Shown piece after piece: positions 1 to 9,525 of a stretch of DNA of 25,798 bases. Position 1 is the first letter of the stretch. Every line of letters starts with the position of its first letter. A program made the translations under genes and the position numbers. A model generated the notes under the pieces. The model was not told where the DNA came from. It did no database searches and saw only the letters and a program-made list of their open reading frames with translations. Origin of the DNA: a virus; the IMG/VR virus record IMGVR_UViG_3300044715_000558, positions 1 through 25,798 of that record; one strand, given 5' to 3'.

Positions 1-93
1 AACTAACTGGTCCATTGTAGCCGACAAAAACTTATTGTTAGTGTCAGTTTGGAATATACTAGGAAGAAAATTTGAAGTCTTTTTTGTCGCCAT
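1..93 (-). CDS. Virion structural protein, N-terminal fragment (probable baseplate/tail component)
   Basis: This is the first 31 codons of a minus-strand gene cut by the left edge of the window. It begins at ATG (91-93) and reads MATKKTSNFLPSIF, then QTDTNNKFLSATMDQLV. The gene follows gp6 (whose stop is at 123) by about 30 bases and has its own late-type promoter at 114-127. An N-terminus of the type 'LPSIFQTDTNNKFLSAT' looks to me like large structural proteins that follow gp6 in marine T4-like phages, but I cannot assign a T4 gene number. Position and late promoter support a virion role; the specific product is inference. Confidence 0.55.
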   Translation of the reverse strand, partial: MATKKTSNFLPSIFQTDTNNKFLSATMDQLV

Positions 94-113
94 GTCGTTA
101 TAATCTCAAGTGT

Positions 114-127
114 TATATGTATTTAAG
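114..127 (-). promoter_or_regulatory. T4-type late promoter
   Basis: On the minus strand this reads CTTAAATACATATA, close to the T4 late -10 consensus TATAAATA and to the other late promoters in this window. It overlaps the gp6 stop codon (123-125). Initiation near position 107-108 would leave a leader of about 14 bases before the ATG of the structural gene at 93. Confidence 0.5.
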
Positions 128-3100
128 CCAGTACAGTTTGGTTGATTTGCGCCGCGGTAATTGCACTAATAATCTGCACATTGTCTACCGTAGCTGCACT
201 AACAATAATCTCATTGTAGTTTGCATTAATTTGTAGTAGACTACCGAACGTACTAGATTCGCTAGACGGAACAATAGTGATACTTGCAATATTAGGTGCA
301 AGTACACTGTGCAAGTATGCACTCAATTCACTGAAGTAAAATGTTTCGCCGAAGTCCCAGTTAGAAACATCAAAGTAACTGTTAATTGCCTCGATAACTC
401 TAGTTTTAATATCGTTGTCACTGACAACAATACTAGCATTTTTAACAACTTTAAATGTTGCTTGCAAATTAGTTGCTGCTTTGTCGCCAAATACTGGTTT
501 AAATTTAGCAGGGTTATAGATGATTGTATCTGTTAGATTCTTATAATTGTCTAATGTGTTAAATTCAGTGCTGAGTGCATCAACAGTTGGTGGTGCTGGC
601 TCAACAATTACTCCTGTAGTATCCTGTATCCATGCTGTGTAATCAGTTGAATATTGTTTAGTTAACAGGTACAAGTCAATAATATTATTTGGACTTGGAT
701 CAATACGACGATAGTTAGGACTATTGTGGCGATACTGGAAGTACAAATTCTGTCTACCAATCTTAGAAGTATATCCAGTTACTTCAGTTAATACATAAGT
801 TGAATTTGATTGATAGAATTTATTTTCCGACGGAATGTAAAATAATTGTCCAATTGGCCAAGTTTGACTAACTTCCTGTGCCGCAACTAATGTTGGATAA
901 GATGAATTGATAAGATCATTACTTACAAGAGTCTGTGTAACGAAATTATCGTACCCATAGGTTGATTGAAAATACACATATTTGCTGTTGACGTTAACAT
1001 TTGGATTAATGATTAGCTCAAACAATTCTGGATTATCTAATATACCATTAGTGTCTGCATCAGAAAACGTAACTAATATTTTATTTGGGTTTTCATATCC
1101 GTCAGTTTCGACAATATTTTTATAGATGTACCATGTATAATCTAGTGCCAATGGATTTGAATCATCGGGGTTTGTATTTACTTTTAATATTTTGATATTA
1201 TCGTTGACTGTAAGGCCTGTTTTTGGGTCAAATACTTTTACAGTATTATCAAAATAGAAATTAGTTTCCTTTACACTTTCAAATACATAATTTAATCCGC
1301 GATATAACACAGTGTATGTTTGACCTACTGTTTTAAAACGTATTAGCCAACTAGAATCAGCTTGAGTACCACTGGTATTACCAGATGCGGCTAAACTGAA
1401 TTCGCCGATATTTAAATCTTCAGATAATATTAGTTTCCAAGATGTAGTATTGATATCATAACGTAGACCGAAATCTTTGTTTGCTTGTATATAACTAACA
1501 ATAGAATCTACTAGTGAGGTTGAAAAATCGGTGTCAAATACTGCATACACTGCCACTGCTAGTGCGCCATTTGGTACTTGTTCGCCTAGTATAATTGGTC
1601 CAGACCCGTTGGCTAAATTACCTGCTCCTCCATTAGTTCCATCACCGATAACCTGTTGAACAGCGGCATAGATATAATATTTGTCGCCGGATTTGCTAGG
1701 TGTTCCTGATTGAATAGTATTACGTGCATCAAAATAAAATCCAGTGCCAGCACTAAATTTAATTATAGAACTTTGTTTGATGTATTTGTTATTTGTAGCC
1801 ACCACATCACCAATTTGAAGTAAGTTGCCTGATGCATTAACAAAATAACCAGTTGAGCCATTAGCCACAGTAGTTGAATAATTCCAACGTGTGTCATTGA
1901 GTGTAATTACTGGGTATGCACTATAGAAATAGTGTAGTGTTTCTTGGGCTGAAGCAATTGGTTTTACTTTATTATAAATTGCTTTATAGATATCATTCTT
2001 AGTATTATAATCAAAGGAAAACGTACCTACAAACGGGTCGCGATATAATACTCCATCATCTGCAAAGATGTTAGTACTTGAATATTTTCCAGTTGTATCA
2101 ATAACATCTAAGTATCGACTAATACCGGAACTAGTACGGTTAACTGCTTTTACTTTTAATATATTGCTGAACAATGTATAAGGTAAGATGTTGTAATCTT
2201 CGCCTGTTACCATACGATCTTGTGTGTAGTATTGTTGTGGCGCTTTTTGACGTATTTCGTCAAGTGTTTCACGTGAACTAGCATTAGCCACCGTATAGCG
2301 CAAACTTGCACGAATAGTGAATGTTTCGATTCTACCTGAACGACTGGTATAGTTAATAGGTACAACTACACCCTGCATTTCGTCTGGAGTAATTTTATAG
2401 TCAGCACCATTACTTACTCTATAGTATAATCTATAATTACCCTGAGGTATGTTAGCAAATGCGCCATCACCAAATACTAGGTCAATTTGATCACTGGCTC
2501 TAGTGTTGACTTGGAACACAGATTTATTAGAACTTTTATTATAGATAACATTGGTATTACCTACAGATGGCACTTGTGTCCAGATTGCATTAGGTAAGCC
2601 TTGCGCATCTAAACTGTATAACCATATATCAGTGTTATTGATATTGTCTACGTTGACGCTGTACACACGATTTGGTGTACTTTCTTGAAATGTAAAATCA
2701 AGTGATTTCAATTCACCCTGTTTAAAATAGGTAAAGAATCCTGTGTTATTACTAGTGTTGCCTAAATTATCGTTACGATAAAGTAGATTAAATGGTCGGT
2801 TTTGACGAGGTGCGCTTTCGTATATATAGGTATTGTTAGCACTAGTTGGGCTAATCATTTCAAACTTAGTAGTTGCTCCTTCAATTTTAGTCGAAAAACT
2901 GTAGGTAGCAATAATATTAGGTACTAAATTTATCTGATACTCATCAGTGGTTATGCCGTTAATTAGTTGACTGTTACCAGGTTTTCCTACCGATTGCGTT
3001 GATAATAGACTTGCATTAATTACTGCGGTAAATTGTTCGTACCAGTTATCATTGGCTGAATCTGCCCATTCAATTACTAAGCCAGATAAATTAATACCAT

Positions 3101-3497
3101 TACTGTCGTAGATAGTTTCAGTGGTACTTACACTGTCTACTTTTAAGAATCCACTAGCAGGAATATTGCGTTTAGGATTGTATGAAATTAGTTTAGCAAG
3201 TTTAAGAATACTATCACGACGTTGTGCAGTATCAATGAAGTTTTCGCGTGCGTTTAAGTCACCGCGGAAAGCTAGACTTTGTCCTAAGAATGCAATAAGA
3301 TCGATTAAGGCAATGAACTCACTTGATTCAATAAAGTCATTAAAGTCTTCTGGATAATATAAACGCAAATAATCAATCATTGACTTACGAAGTGTTTCGT
3401 AATCATAGCTTTGAAAGTCCGCATTACGGAAGGTTTGATAGACACGAGTCCAATCTTCAGCAACTAATAAACCGGTTTGTCTTGTGGTAATAGCCAT
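123..3497 (-). CDS. 6: Baseplate wedge protein gp6
   Basis: A 1124-residue protein. The N-terminal region is typical of T4 gp6-like baseplate wedge proteins: residues about 15-120 include TRVYQTFRNADFQSYDYETL, YLRLYYPEDFNDFIESSEF, a region with LIAFLGQSLAFRGDLNARE, and RRDSILKLAKLISYNPKRN. In T4, gp6 forms the ring of wedge dimers that ties the baseplate together during contraction. T4 gp6 is 660 residues, so this copy carries a long middle and C-terminal expansion of beta-rich, Asn/Thr/Tyr-rich sequence. The start ATG has an AGGA Shine-Dalgarno sequence 7 bases upstream and a late promoter at 3512-3525. It lies directly after gp25, as in many T4-like phages. The identity is well supported by N-terminal sequence and neighbours. 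Confidence 0.87.
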   Translation of the reverse strand: MAITTRQTGLLVAEDWTRVYQTFRNADFQSYDYETLRKSMIDYLRLYYPEDFNDFIESSEFIALIDLIAFLGQSLAFRGDLNARENFIDTAQRRDSILKLAKLISYNPKRNIPASGFLKVDSVSTTETIYDSNGINLSGLVIEWADSANDNWYEQFTAVINASLLSTQSVGKPGNSQLINGITTDEYQINLVPNIIATYSFSTKIEGATTKFEMISPTSANNTYIYESAPRQNRPFNLLYRNDNLGNTSNNTGFFTYFKQGELKSLDFTFQESTPNRVYSVNVDNINNTDIWLYSLDAQGLPNAIWTQVPSVGNTNVIYNKSSNKSVFQVNTRASDQIDLVFGDGAFANIPQGNYRLYYRVSNGADYKITPDEMQGVVVPINYTSRSGRIETFTIRASLRYTVANASSRETLDEIRQKAPQQYYTQDRMVTGEDYNILPYTLFSNILKVKAVNRTSSGISRYLDVIDTTGKYSSTNIFADDGVLYRDPFVGTFSFDYNTKNDIYKAIYNKVKPIASAQETLHYFYSAYPVITLNDTRWNYSTTVANGSTGYFVNASGNLLQIGDVVATNNKYIKQSSIIKFSAGTGFYFDARNTIQSGTPSKSGDKYYIYAAVQQVIGDGTNGGAGNLANGSGPIILGEQVPNGALAVAVYAVFDTDFSTSLVDSIVSYIQANKDFGLRYDINTTSWKLILSEDLNIGEFSLAASGNTSGTQADSSWLIRFKTVGQTYTVLYRGLNYVFESVKETNFYFDNTVKVFDPKTGLTVNDNIKILKVNTNPDDSNPLALDYTWYIYKNIVETDGYENPNKILVTFSDADTNGILDNPELFELIINPNVNVNSKYVYFQSTYGYDNFVTQTLVSNDLINSSYPTLVAAQEVSQTWPIGQLFYIPSENKFYQSNSTYVLTEVTGYTSKIGRQNLYFQYRHNSPNYRRIDPSPNNIIDLYLLTKQYSTDYTAWIQDTTGVIVEPAPPTVDALSTEFNTLDNYKNLTDTIIYNPAKFKPVFGDKAATNLQATFKVVKNASIVVSDNDIKTRVIEAINSYFDVSNWDFGETFYFSELSAYLHSVLAPNIASITIVPSSESSTFGSLLQINANYNEIIVSAATVDNVQIISAITAAQINQTVLA

Positions 3498-3511
3498 ACT
3501 AATTTCCTGTT

Positions 3512-3525
3512 ATAATGTATTTATT
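3512..3525 (-). promoter_or_regulatory. T4-type late promoter before gp6
   Basis: On the minus strand this reads AATAAATACATTAT, in the 51-base gap between gp25 and gp6. It matches the late -10 octamer with A for T at position 1 and carries the downstream TAT shared with other copies here. It would give gp6 a short leader containing AGGA. Confidence 0.6.
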
Positions 3526-3548
3526 TAAGGAAAAAAGTGGGTAGTTTA

Positions 3549-3926
3549 TTAGTTTGCGGTAAGAGTTCTGTTTTGATTGTTGAATCTAAGATTCATTAGA
3601 TTTGTTTGATTTGTCTGTAGATAACGCATTTCAAGTTCAATTTGAATGCCGGTTTCATATTCAGTAACAATAACATTATCAATTGAAACACGTGGATCGT
3701 ATGCAGCAATTGCTTTGATGTCGGCTACGATTGCACTTTTAAGTTCAGGAGTGAATGGATCATATAAAACGTTCCATATAATAGTTCCAAAGTTAGGATT
3801 CATCAGCTTCTCACCTTTGCGGATTTGAAAGTGATTGATTAAATCTTGTTTAATTAACTCAAAGTCAGTTAGACGAAACTTTTTATTTCTACCTACTGTT
3901 GAGAAACCTTTATATAAAATAGCCAT
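3549..3926 (-). CDS. 25: Baseplate wedge protein gp25 (GPW/gp25 family)
   Basis: A 125-residue protein, close to the 132 residues of T4 gp25. It belongs to the GPW/gp25 family of inner-baseplate wedge proteins, whose sheath-like fold starts polymerisation of the contractile sheath. Visible family features are an N-terminal helix (DFELIKQDLINHFQIRKGEKL), the core MNPNFGTIIWNVLYDPFTPE, and the strand pattern VIVTEYETGIQIELEMRYLQT. An AGGA sequence 11 bases upstream of ATG and 8 intervening bases from the gp5 stop indicate co-transcription with gp5. The arrangement gp5-gp25-gp6 agrees with wedge assembly in T4-like phages. Confidence 0.92.
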   Translation of the reverse strand: MAILYKGFSTVGRNKKFRLTDFELIKQDLINHFQIRKGEKLMNPNFGTIIWNVLYDPFTPELKSAIVADIKAIAAYDPRVSIDNVIVTEYETGIQIELEMRYLQTNQTNLMNLRFNNQNRTLTAN

Positions 3927-3934
3927 AATAATAT

Positions 3935-6073
3935 TTATCCTGCCCTAATTGTCGCAACTTTTGGTGCCATTACTGCAATAGCATATTTTCCTTTCTGATA
4001 GTAACTTGCACCAGAAGTTCCGTTATTAATATCAGCACCGACACCGGTACGTGCAAATGTATTTGCTCCGCCTGCGCCTAACATATGAGCTGTCATTAGT
4101 AATCCACCGATTTCTTCTTTTGAAGTTTCTGTTGTGATTGTTTTTTTAGCAACTAATGTATTATAATTAGCTTTAGTAAAGTTATAGATTGCCTGCTCTT
4201 GTAGTGCGGGCGTATTAAGAAACTTATCACGACTTAATCCGTTTAACCACATGGCATCATTGCCTAATGTTGCAGTGCCTTGGCAATGACTAGCAACGAA
4301 GCCGGCTTGTTGCAATGCCTGAAAACCCATCTGATATTTTCCTAAAAATCCGCATTGATTAATTGCCTCGTATCCTGCCTTACCATTTTGCAGCCTCGGT
4401 GAATAAGAACGCGGAACTTTACAGTCTACATTCATTGGTGTAGCGGCACTGCTTTCACTTTTTGCAATTTGCGCCAATAAAGCAATTACTTCATCTTTAC
4501 TTAATGGTCCGATTGTACCTACACCGTCGGCATTAATAAGTTGATCTCTAATATTTTTTTCAGTTAACTGACCCGATACTCCTGTTAAATCTTTATATGC
4601 TGGTTTAAAATTAGGACTGCCCGCCGGAGTTGATAGCGTCGGTACCTCTGTGACTTTTTCACCGCGATTGAATGGTTCGTGTGTTGGAGCGACAGCAACA
4701 ATTGATGTTAATTTTCCTGAAGGTACATAAACTCCATTGTTGTTAAGTGCCACATCGGAAAAAGTATGTGATGGTATTGGATTAGGTTTTTTAACTGTTT
4801 TTGCGCCACCACTATTCTGTTTAATTAGCGCACCTGTATGTGCTATGTCGCCTGTTGAGTTCATTGATATACTGCCAGTATCGACATTAACTTCAGTACT
4901 ACTTTGTAGGCCAATTGCGCCGCCAGCGCCTACGGTAACTACACCATTAGATAACAGATTAAAACTAGCACAATCAATTTGAAATTTGTTGCCAGCATTT
5001 AAATTAATATTATTAGCGGCATTGAGATTTATGTTAGTATCCGAATGTAAATTAATAGATCCTTCGCTTCTAACATTGAATCCCGATTGTGCATATATAT
5101 GTATTTGACCATCACTCGACAATTCAACCCAACTTTGTCCAGTCTTATGCGAAATGTACAAAGTATTATTTGAGTCATTCATCATTATTTGATGACCACT
5201 AGCAGTACGCAATCTTATTAATTGATTTTCAGCAATAGCATTACCGTCATCCATAACAAACGTATGGCCGCCTTTACGAGTTGTATAACGATAATCATCT
5301 TCAGTGAAGTCGCCTGCTAGTACTCTAGCATTATATAGTTCAACATTATCTGCAGGATCACCATCATAAGGTCTTCCTGGAGTACTAATACCAAATACGT
5401 TGCTTGGACTTTCGCGTTGACTACTACTTGTAATGGTACCACGAGCTGTATCCCTATCTAATCCCTGCGCTTTTAATATAGAATACTGTTCTTCGTGTAT
5501 TGGTTTAGGATTATCAATAAAATTTGGTTTTGCTCTTACAATAGGATCAATTTCATTATATTCCGTTACCGGTGCAGTAATACCTGGTTGATATGATTTT
5601 TTAGTAGAGTCACTAGCTCCGCTTGGGTCAATCTTATTACTGCTGGCTAATCCCGGCATCATATGTCTGCTAACGTGTGAGTTAACACAGGCAATAAAAT
5701 ATCCACGTAACGGGTCACCTGCAATGAATATTACAATTACTTCAACACCGATGTCGGGCGGTACCATCCACATACCATAGGTGTGCGGTACATTTCTAAA
5801 CTTATTATCACTGTTAGGCCTGTCTGCGTATTTTGATGCAATATCAGTAGTACCCATAAATGGACTAGCATAACTTACTGTACGCCAGTTTGATGATTCG
5901 TCTGGGTCTCCACCTAAATCTGGAATCCATACTTGTAGTCTGCCTGCACGTGTAGGGTCAAGATTGTTTTTAACAATACCAATGTATGGATGTGGGTCAA
6001 CTCTAGTCGCGGCCGCATCTTCTTTTCTAAGATGTTTGACTACTTTGCTACCGACTCTGTGATCTATTGCCAT
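3935..6073 (-). CDS. 5: Baseplate hub spike gp5 with C-terminal lytic domain
   Basis: A 712-residue central spike and cell-wall-degrading protein. Residues about 28-130 form the gp5 OB-fold (YIGIVKNNLDPTRAGRLQVW, then PPDIGVEVIVIFIAGDPLRGY). Residues about 265-420 are short repeats rich in Asn, Ser, Ile and Gly (such as INLHSDTNINLNAANNINLN), as expected for the triple beta-helix needle. Residues about 505-712 look like a lysozyme/transglycosylase-type domain: Glu540 in AQIAKSES, GFLGKYQMGFQAL at 575-587, and GGLLMTAHMLGAGGA followed by NGTSGASYY. In T4 the lysozyme domain sits between the OB-fold and the beta-helix; here nothing lysozyme-like is seen there and the lytic domain is C-terminal. 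AGGA lies 9 bases before the ATG. The identity as hub/spike is strong; the enzymatic class of the C-terminal domain is inferred from motifs. Confidence 0.86.
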   Translation of the reverse strand: MAIDHRVGSKVVKHLRKEDAAATRVDPHPYIGIVKNNLDPTRAGRLQVWIPDLGGDPDESSNWRTVSYASPFMGTTDIASKYADRPNSDNKFRNVPHTYGMWMVPPDIGVEVIVIFIAGDPLRGYFIACVNSHVSRHMMPGLASSNKIDPSGASDSTKKSYQPGITAPVTEYNEIDPIVRAKPNFIDNPKPIHEEQYSILKAQGLDRDTARGTITSSSQRESPSNVFGISTPGRPYDGDPADNVELYNARVLAGDFTEDDYRYTTRKGGHTFVMDDGNAIAENQLIRLRTASGHQIMMNDSNNTLYISHKTGQSWVELSSDGQIHIYAQSGFNVRSEGSINLHSDTNINLNAANNINLNAGNKFQIDCASFNLLSNGVVTVGAGGAIGLQSSTEVNVDTGSISMNSTGDIAHTGALIKQNSGGAKTVKKPNPIPSHTFSDVALNNNGVYVPSGKLTSIVAVAPTHEPFNRGEKVTEVPTLSTPAGSPNFKPAYKDLTGVSGQLTEKNIRDQLINADGVGTIGPLSKDEVIALLAQIAKSESSAATPMNVDCKVPRSYSPRLQNGKAGYEAINQCGFLGKYQMGFQALQQAGFVASHCQGTATLGNDAMWLNGLSRDKFLNTPALQEQAIYNFTKANYNTLVAKKTITTETSKEEIGGLLMTAHMLGAGGANTFARTGVGADINNGTSGASYYQKGKYAIAVMAPKVATIRAG

Positions 6074-6084
6074 TTATTACTTTC

Positions 6085-9000
6085 CTAAAATGTTGTTTGT
6101 CCATTGTTTGCTTTACGTTCTAATGCTGTCATAGCATTATTGTTTCGTTGTTGTTGTTGTAATAATCCAGCCGGGATAGGTAGGCCGGCCGCTTCGTAAT
6201 CGCTAATAGCTCCGTTGATTATTCTGTCATTACTTTGAGTTGCACGTAACGCGACTTGAACACTAGTAGTATTACTAATAATATCAAGATTATCACTTAT
6301 CCCCTGAGCAGCTCGTGCTTGCAACGCCGAGTCAACTGTTTTTGTATTTGATGTTGGCAGAGGCTGAACAGCAACTGGTTCTGTTTGTGTAGTTATTGCA
6401 GTTTCCGGTGCAGTTGCATCTACTTTAGCCAATGCTTTCTCCTCAGAGGTTTGTAGGGGTGCAGCAGTATCTTGCACTGGTGCACTGCCTGGTGCTTTAT
6501 CAGCGTCGGCTTTTTTCACTGAAAAATCTGGTCCGATATTAGCCTGCGCATCTACATCAATTGACCTTGGCGCAGTTGCGACTATAGCTCTGTTGCCTTT
6601 TTCTTCTTTACCGGCCGTTGATGGTTCCAATGATGTTTGTCTTGGCAGGCGAACTGTATCTAAGGTCTGCTCAAATTTTCCGCCTGAAAATGTACTTTCT
6701 ACTTTTAATACCCGATACATTCCAGAAAATAAACTTACCGAATGCTTAGAGTCAAACTTCATCATTCCCGTAGATTCGTCTATATCACTCGGGCTTTTAA
6801 CTGTAATCTGAATATACAGTTCACCTTGGTCCATACGTAGACTACCATTGGCAATTAGTCGGGGTTCTATGCCTGTTCCGTCAACTTGTTCTGTTAATAT
6901 GGTCATTTCTGGTGGATAAAATACATCATCTTGTTTAATATAGTGAGGATCACCAATTATCTTTATTTTTGCCTGCAGCATATCGCCACCGGTTGAGGTA
7001 TACAGCGATGCTTCGATATCAGCAAGTGCAATTGCTTCAACTGTTACTGCTCCACCAGTTGATTGCTGTTGTGAGTTCTGAACAATCCGCTTTTCAACCA
7101 TGGGCATTAATGCGTTGGCTTCTTGCGCGGCCGCATCAAGGGTTGCGTTCTTAGTCTCTGCTATCTGTAGGTTCTGTGTTCTAGATAAATTTTCTCGATA
7201 CGCTGTAACGGCATTGTAATACAATGCATTGAATTCAATATTAAAATCAAGCACATCATTGTTCTTACCAGTGTACCAATAGTTGTGTATTTTACATGGT
7301 TCAGTCCATGTTCCTTGCGGGCCTTCGCGTGTTTTTGTATTGTATACTGTGTAGGGCAATATATGATAGGTAATTTCTCTTTGCCAAGTTTCGTTTGAGT
7401 CATTGTATTTGCCTAACTTTATAGTTGGCACAACTTTATACCACTTCAACGGTTTATTTGCCTGTTCAGCAAGATATTTTTTGTATGCTACATTGTCACC
7501 ATTAAATGACGATACCGGTTTTACTTGACCTTGTAAATAGTTAGTATGTCGCATGGCAAACGCAATAACCTGATCTATACTGGTACCTGTATTAATTGAC
7601 AATACACGAACACTATGATCTAAGTTTCCTGGGGTACCTCTAATAGACATACCGTTTTGTTCACTGGCCATTGCAGTATGTGCTGTACTCAATGTTTCTA
7701 CAGTGAGATTAAACTGGCCGCCGCCATCTTTAACGATGTCTGGATGAATATTAAATTTATATTTGTCTGCTATTTCTGTATTATCTTTGGCAGCTAGGTC
7801 TGCATAATAGGCATTCAATGCGCCGGGATATGATTTTACTTTATATACTGCATCTTTGCCTAGTATAATGTCAGTTGTTTCTTTACTCACTAATAGTGAC
7901 GGAGCATACGTTAATTGGCCATCTGGTCCTATTAGATTACCTGTACGCCCAGCTATAGTAGCAATTCCTTGCCCATTGGCACCAGCAGTTGGTGCCGCAC
8001 GTAGAATAGTCGATGCTTTTAATTCTCTATTTGCTTTCAACTGAGCAGCCATAATTTCTTCGGTGTTGCTTTTTAAAAAACTTTCTAAAGTACCGGCTGT
8101 GACTTCAATGAGTGCCGGTGTACTAACAGTTGATAAATCGTATGCTGAGTGATTGTATGGACAGGCTTCTATTTCATATTCAGCGCCTTTAGGTGAGGCT
8201 TTTATATCTAGTTTTAGCAAACGTATAGGTATGCGTTTTGTTAGATTAGGAATAATTCCAACAATTTCACCAGCGTCATTTGTGCCAAAAAAATCAATCT
8301 GTAATAAATAGGGCTGTGCTATATAATTAGGAGATTTGATCTCAGTACTGAGATCAATAATTCGATTTAATAGTGTAACTCCGTAGGGTTCAATAATTGA
8401 AAATTTAAGATCTATTGCGTTAGTAGAACGTGAGCGATCATTAAATCCGATCACCGTAGTCATGTTAAGATTTTCAAAGTAAAAATCTTCAGCAAAGAAT
8501 GGAGCACGCTTGAACATCGATGCTCCTTCGTCGTTGTTGTACCTACCGGCACTGGCTATGATAACACGATTTGATTTATAATTTTTAACATCAGCCACTA
8601 TATCGTTATATTCTTCAACAGTTAACAATGCTAAACTTAATCCATATGTATACGATGGATAAGCTAATAAAGGATTAGGTATTGGTTTTTTTCTTTCATT
8701 GTTTGCCGTAGTTGCTTTTGTTGTTTCACCGCTAGTAGCCTCTGATTTTGTTGAAAAACTAGGACCAATATCGTAGTTGTTTATTGCCGCTCCTGCGCCT
8801 GCCGTGCTTACACTTAAGTTTTTCCCCTCACTCGGTGACAGTGTATCATTTTCATCAGGTGGTGTTGGTGTAGCCGCCGTTTCTTGTAATGCTACCGGCG
8901 GGTTAGCAACAGGAGGATCGTTAGCAATTTTATTTGCAGCGGTGTCACTTGTAGGTGGTACTGGCCGATCCAAGGCTCTCATAGCACGTGTTACTCCACC

Positions 9001-9216
9001 ATTGGTGGCTGGATCTAATGCTATCCCTCTTATGCCATCAGCATACTGTTGTATAGATTCGGAATTAGGATTTTTGTAGGCAATCGAGTTTGATGCATTT
9101 AGTACTGCCTGAGCAGGAGTAGGTCCCACTGCTTCACCAAAATTTGTAGCTACTAGCCATTCCCCACTAGGTGTCTGAGAAAATGTAAGTCCTTGATAAA
9201 CAATATTATTGGCCAT
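6085..9216 (-). CDS. Large baseplate hub/structural protein (gp27-position candidate)
   Basis: A 1043-residue protein encoded between gp53 and gp5. The N-terminal about 80 residues form a small globular region (VYQGLTFSQTPSGEWLVATN), followed by a Pro/Thr/Ala-rich linker (about 85-180). A long structured core runs from about 180 to 880 and includes EPYGVTLLNRIIDLSTEIK and YLLQIDFFGTNDAGEI. The tail from about 880 is Ala/Gln/Asp-rich and probably flexible. Similar large proteins beside gp5 occur in marine T4-like phages and are usually called structural or hub proteins. T4 gp27, the hub ring that binds gp5, is only 391 residues, so equivalence to gp27 is inferred from position. The start is 3 intervening bases from the gp53 stop, with AGGG as a plausible ribosome binding site. 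The motif IGPxFSxK occurs at 150-157 and again at 894-901. Confidence 0.6.
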   Translation of the reverse strand: MANNIVYQGLTFSQTPSGEWLVATNFGEAVGPTPAQAVLNASNSIAYKNPNSESIQQYADGIRGIALDPATNGGVTRAMRALDRPVPPTSDTAANKIANDPPVANPPVALQETAATPTPPDENDTLSPSEGKNLSVSTAGAGAAINNYDIGPSFSTKSEATSGETTKATTANNERKKPIPNPLLAYPSYTYGLSLALLTVEEYNDIVADVKNYKSNRVIIASAGRYNNDEGASMFKRAPFFAEDFYFENLNMTTVIGFNDRSRSTNAIDLKFSIIEPYGVTLLNRIIDLSTEIKSPNYIAQPYLLQIDFFGTNDAGEIVGIIPNLTKRIPIRLLKLDIKASPKGAEYEIEACPYNHSAYDLSTVSTPALIEVTAGTLESFLKSNTEEIMAAQLKANRELKASTILRAAPTAGANGQGIATIAGRTGNLIGPDGQLTYAPSLLVSKETTDIILGKDAVYKVKSYPGALNAYYADLAAKDNTEIADKYKFNIHPDIVKDGGGQFNLTVETLSTAHTAMASEQNGMSIRGTPGNLDHSVRVLSINTGTSIDQVIAFAMRHTNYLQGQVKPVSSFNGDNVAYKKYLAEQANKPLKWYKVVPTIKLGKYNDSNETWQREITYHILPYTVYNTKTREGPQGTWTEPCKIHNYWYTGKNNDVLDFNIEFNALYYNAVTAYRENLSRTQNLQIAETKNATLDAAAQEANALMPMVEKRIVQNSQQQSTGGAVTVEAIALADIEASLYTSTGGDMLQAKIKIIGDPHYIKQDDVFYPPEMTILTEQVDGTGIEPRLIANGSLRMDQGELYIQITVKSPSDIDESTGMMKFDSKHSVSLFSGMYRVLKVESTFSGGKFEQTLDTVRLPRQTSLEPSTAGKEEKGNRAIVATAPRSIDVDAQANIGPDFSVKKADADKAPGSAPVQDTAAPLQTSEEKALAKVDATAPETAITTQTEPVAVQPLPTSNTKTVDSALQARAAQGISDNLDIISNTTSVQVALRATQSNDRIINGAISDYEAAGLPIPAGLLQQQQRNNNAMTALERKANNGQTTF

Positions 9217-9219
9217 CTA

Positions 9220-9525
9220 CTATAACCCTAATGCTGCAACGATAGTTTCTTTTTTAGGAATGAATATTGTTGTGCCTGGTAGGAAATCAAACACTGGGTC
9301 TTGTATAGTGTTAGGATTGCGCATAGCAAATACCCACCATAATGCACTGTCACCATATAAGTCGTATGCAAGTAAGTCGGGACGATGTTTATATGTCGCA
9401 GCAATTCTATAGACTACATCAGCCGCTAGTGCCGGTATATCCCTAAACGTTGTAACATCAAGAAAGAATCCGTATGTTTCTGTTTTATTGTACGGACTTG
9501 TTTGACTATATACGACTGCTGACAT
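9220..9525 (-). CDS. 53: Baseplate wedge protein gp53 (LysM-like)
   Basis: A 101-residue protein. T4 gp53 is 196 residues and is the baseplate wedge piece that closes the inner baseplate around the hub. The C-terminal half has the family signature: YKHRPDLLAYDLYGDSALWW, VFAMRNPNTIQDPVFDFLPG, then TTIFIPKKETI, a LysM-like fold. The N-terminus is short (SPYNKTETYGFFLDVTTFRDIP). Its ATG overlaps the stop codon of the upstream gene as TAATG, indicating translational coupling. The short length agrees with other marine T4-like versions that keep only the core. Confidence 0.85.
   Translation of the reverse strand: MSAVVYSQTSPYNKTETYGFFLDVTTFRDIPALAADVVYRIAATYKHRPDLLAYDLYGDSALWWVFAMRNPNTIQDPVFDFLPGTTIFIPKKETIVAALGL

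Noticed and set aside
3932-3939. GATAAATA (minus strand) as a late promoter for gp25
   Set aside because: It is 5 bases from the ATG and overlaps the gp5 stop; co-transcription with gp5 explains gp25.
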